NCBI GenBank assembly: GCA_937897495.1
Contig: CALCBL010000342.1
Location: 1 to 6,584 of the forward strand
Direction of reading: 5' to 3'
DNA from: an uncultured Burkholderiales bacterium
Lineage (GTDB): Bacteria; Pseudomonadota; Gammaproteobacteria; Burkholderiales; Burkholderiaceae_C
DNA length: 6,584 nt
Part shown: positions 5,745-6,584 of the stretch, in pieces
How the letters are laid out: the number at the start of each line of letters is the position of its first letter
Position numbering within the stretch: the first letter of the stretch is position 1
Made by a program: the position numbers and the translations under genes
Notes under the pieces: model-generated
Databases searched by the model: none
What the model was told of the DNA's origin: nothing
What the model saw: only the letters and a program-made list of their open reading frames with translations

Positions 5745-5793
5745 ATCAGGCCTACAAGCGCACTAGCCTCATCACACAAAAACTGTCGCCCTG

Positions 5794-6584
5794 TTAAGGC
5801 CCTGAATAAAGCCAAGGGACATCCATCAAGGATTCTCCCAAGAATTTCATGGCCACATTGCGGCCCCATTGCAGCGGTCCTTGAAGGTGAAAAATCTGAC
5901 CGTTTCGAATGGAGCGTTGTTGCACTTGGGCGTTGCGCGCCCAACGTGCTTGAGCGTAAATTTGTAAGCGTTCTGGCACAGATAAATCTACTCTGGCCCA
6001 ACTTCTGGCCAACTCAGCAGCATCCTCTATGGCCATGCCAGCACCTTGTGCCAAGAACGGACGCATGGGATGAGCCGCATCGCCTAACAAAGCGATTCGG
6101 CCTTTCGCCATTTCATGAGGGCCCTTGATGGGTGGACGGTCACAAAGTGGCCACAGTCGCCATGCTGGCACTGCTGCCAGCATGTTGCGCAGGTCTGCGT
6201 GAATGGGCCCCATGGCAGCTTCTAAGTCTTGTTTGTTGCCTGCATGGTCCCAGTCATCCAAGCTGGCTGGAGGTGGCCCTTGGACTACCACCACCAAGTT
6301 TAAATACTCACCACATTTGACGGGGTACAACACGGCATGAACTCTGGGGCCTACCCAAACATTCACATCTTGCAGTCGCAACTTTTCAGGAACTGATTGC
6401 ATAGGGATAAGGGCACGATAGGCTAACAAGCCTGTCACCCTGGGTGCTGTTGGCGGCACCACGAATTGGCGCATTTTGCTCCAAAGACCGTCGGCCCCGA
6501 CCATGGCGGCGGATTTAGAAAATTCGGTCAAACTTGCAGGTAAGTTGGTGCCACTGATCTGGATGCCGTCCGCATTCTGCTGCA
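5794..6584 (-). CDS. FAD-dependent monooxygenase (salicylate hydroxylase-like), C-terminal part, 5' end off the window
   Basis: The last 262 codons are visible, reading from 6582 down to the TAA at 5794-5796. The frame is open through the right edge. An in-frame TTG at 6529-6531 is not the true start, since family sequence (VGADGLWS) follows it closely and the N-terminal dinucleotide-binding GxGxxG must lie further upstream. The DG motif GADG is at visible residues 29-32. The FAD ribityl/phosphate GD motif LLGDAAHPMRPFLAQGAGMA is at about 165-184. This is the layout of class A flavoprotein hydroxylases such as salicylate hydroxylase, 6-hydroxynicotinate 3-monooxygenase and zeaxanthin epoxidase, which use NAD(P)H and oxygen. 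The substrate cannot be told from this part. It converges on argF and is probably unrelated to arginine metabolism. Confidence 0.85.
   Translation of the reverse strand, partial: QQNADGIQISGTNLPASLTEFSKSAAMVGADGLWSKMRQFVVPPTAPRVTGLLAYRALIPMQSVPEKLRLQDVNVWVGPRVHAVLYPVKCGEYLNLVVVVQGPPPASLDDWDHAGNKQDLEAAMGPIHADLRNMLAAVPAWRLWPLCDRPPIKGPHEMAKGRIALLGDAAHPMRPFLAQGAGMAIEDAAELARSWARVDLSVPERLQIYAQARWARNAQVQQRSIRNGQIFHLQGPLQWGRNVAMKFLGESLMDVPWLYSGP

Noticed and set aside
5745..5793. A terminator between argF and the monooxygenase gene.
   Set aside because: On the minus strand a short T run follows CAGGGCGACAG, but I could not build a convincing stem next to it on either strand.

Overview
This window looks like ordinary chromosomal housekeeping DNA from a betaproteobacterium, most likely order Burkholderiales and perhaps family Comamonadaceae. 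The assignment rests on the gene order (murJ-sirB1 diverging from rpsT, then a DUF3579 gene diverging from argD-argF) and on the character of the proteins. It is an inference from recalled gene neighbourhoods; no database search was possible. G+C looks mid-range by eye. I see no mobile element, CRISPR array, tRNA, rRNA or phage gene.

Layout, left to right. Positions 1-94 hold the last 30 codons of a plus-strand gene that matches the C-terminus of PurM (purine synthesis). It converges on a minus-strand pair: murJ (lipid II flippase, 1019-2584) followed after 14 bases by sirB1 (transglutaminase-like/TPR protein, 159-1004). A 117-base divergent spacer separates murJ from rpsT (ribosomal protein S20, 2702-2998, plus strand). 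rpsT converges on a small minus-strand DUF3579 gene (3126-3440), and the two share a very good bidirectional terminator at 3074-3099. A 166-base divergent spacer rich in dyads, with an attenuator-like hairpin, precedes the plus-strand arginine genes argD (3607-4809) and argF (4809-5744). These overlap by one base (TAATG). The window closes with the 3' part of a minus-strand FAD-dependent aromatic-type monooxygenase (5794-6584), which converges on argF and is cut by the right edge.

Functionally, ArgD makes N-acetylornithine and ArgF converts ornithine plus carbamoyl phosphate to citrulline, so the pair covers two steps of arginine synthesis. MurJ exports the lipid-linked peptidoglycan precursor. 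The roles of SirB1 and DUF3579 are not established, and their positions beside murJ and the arg genes are the only clues here.

I did not find an undescribed system. The observations most worth checking are the argD leader structure, the dyads between DUF3579 and argD, the promoter arrangement between murJ and rpsT, the cysteine-free SirB1 and the DUF3579 neighbourhood.
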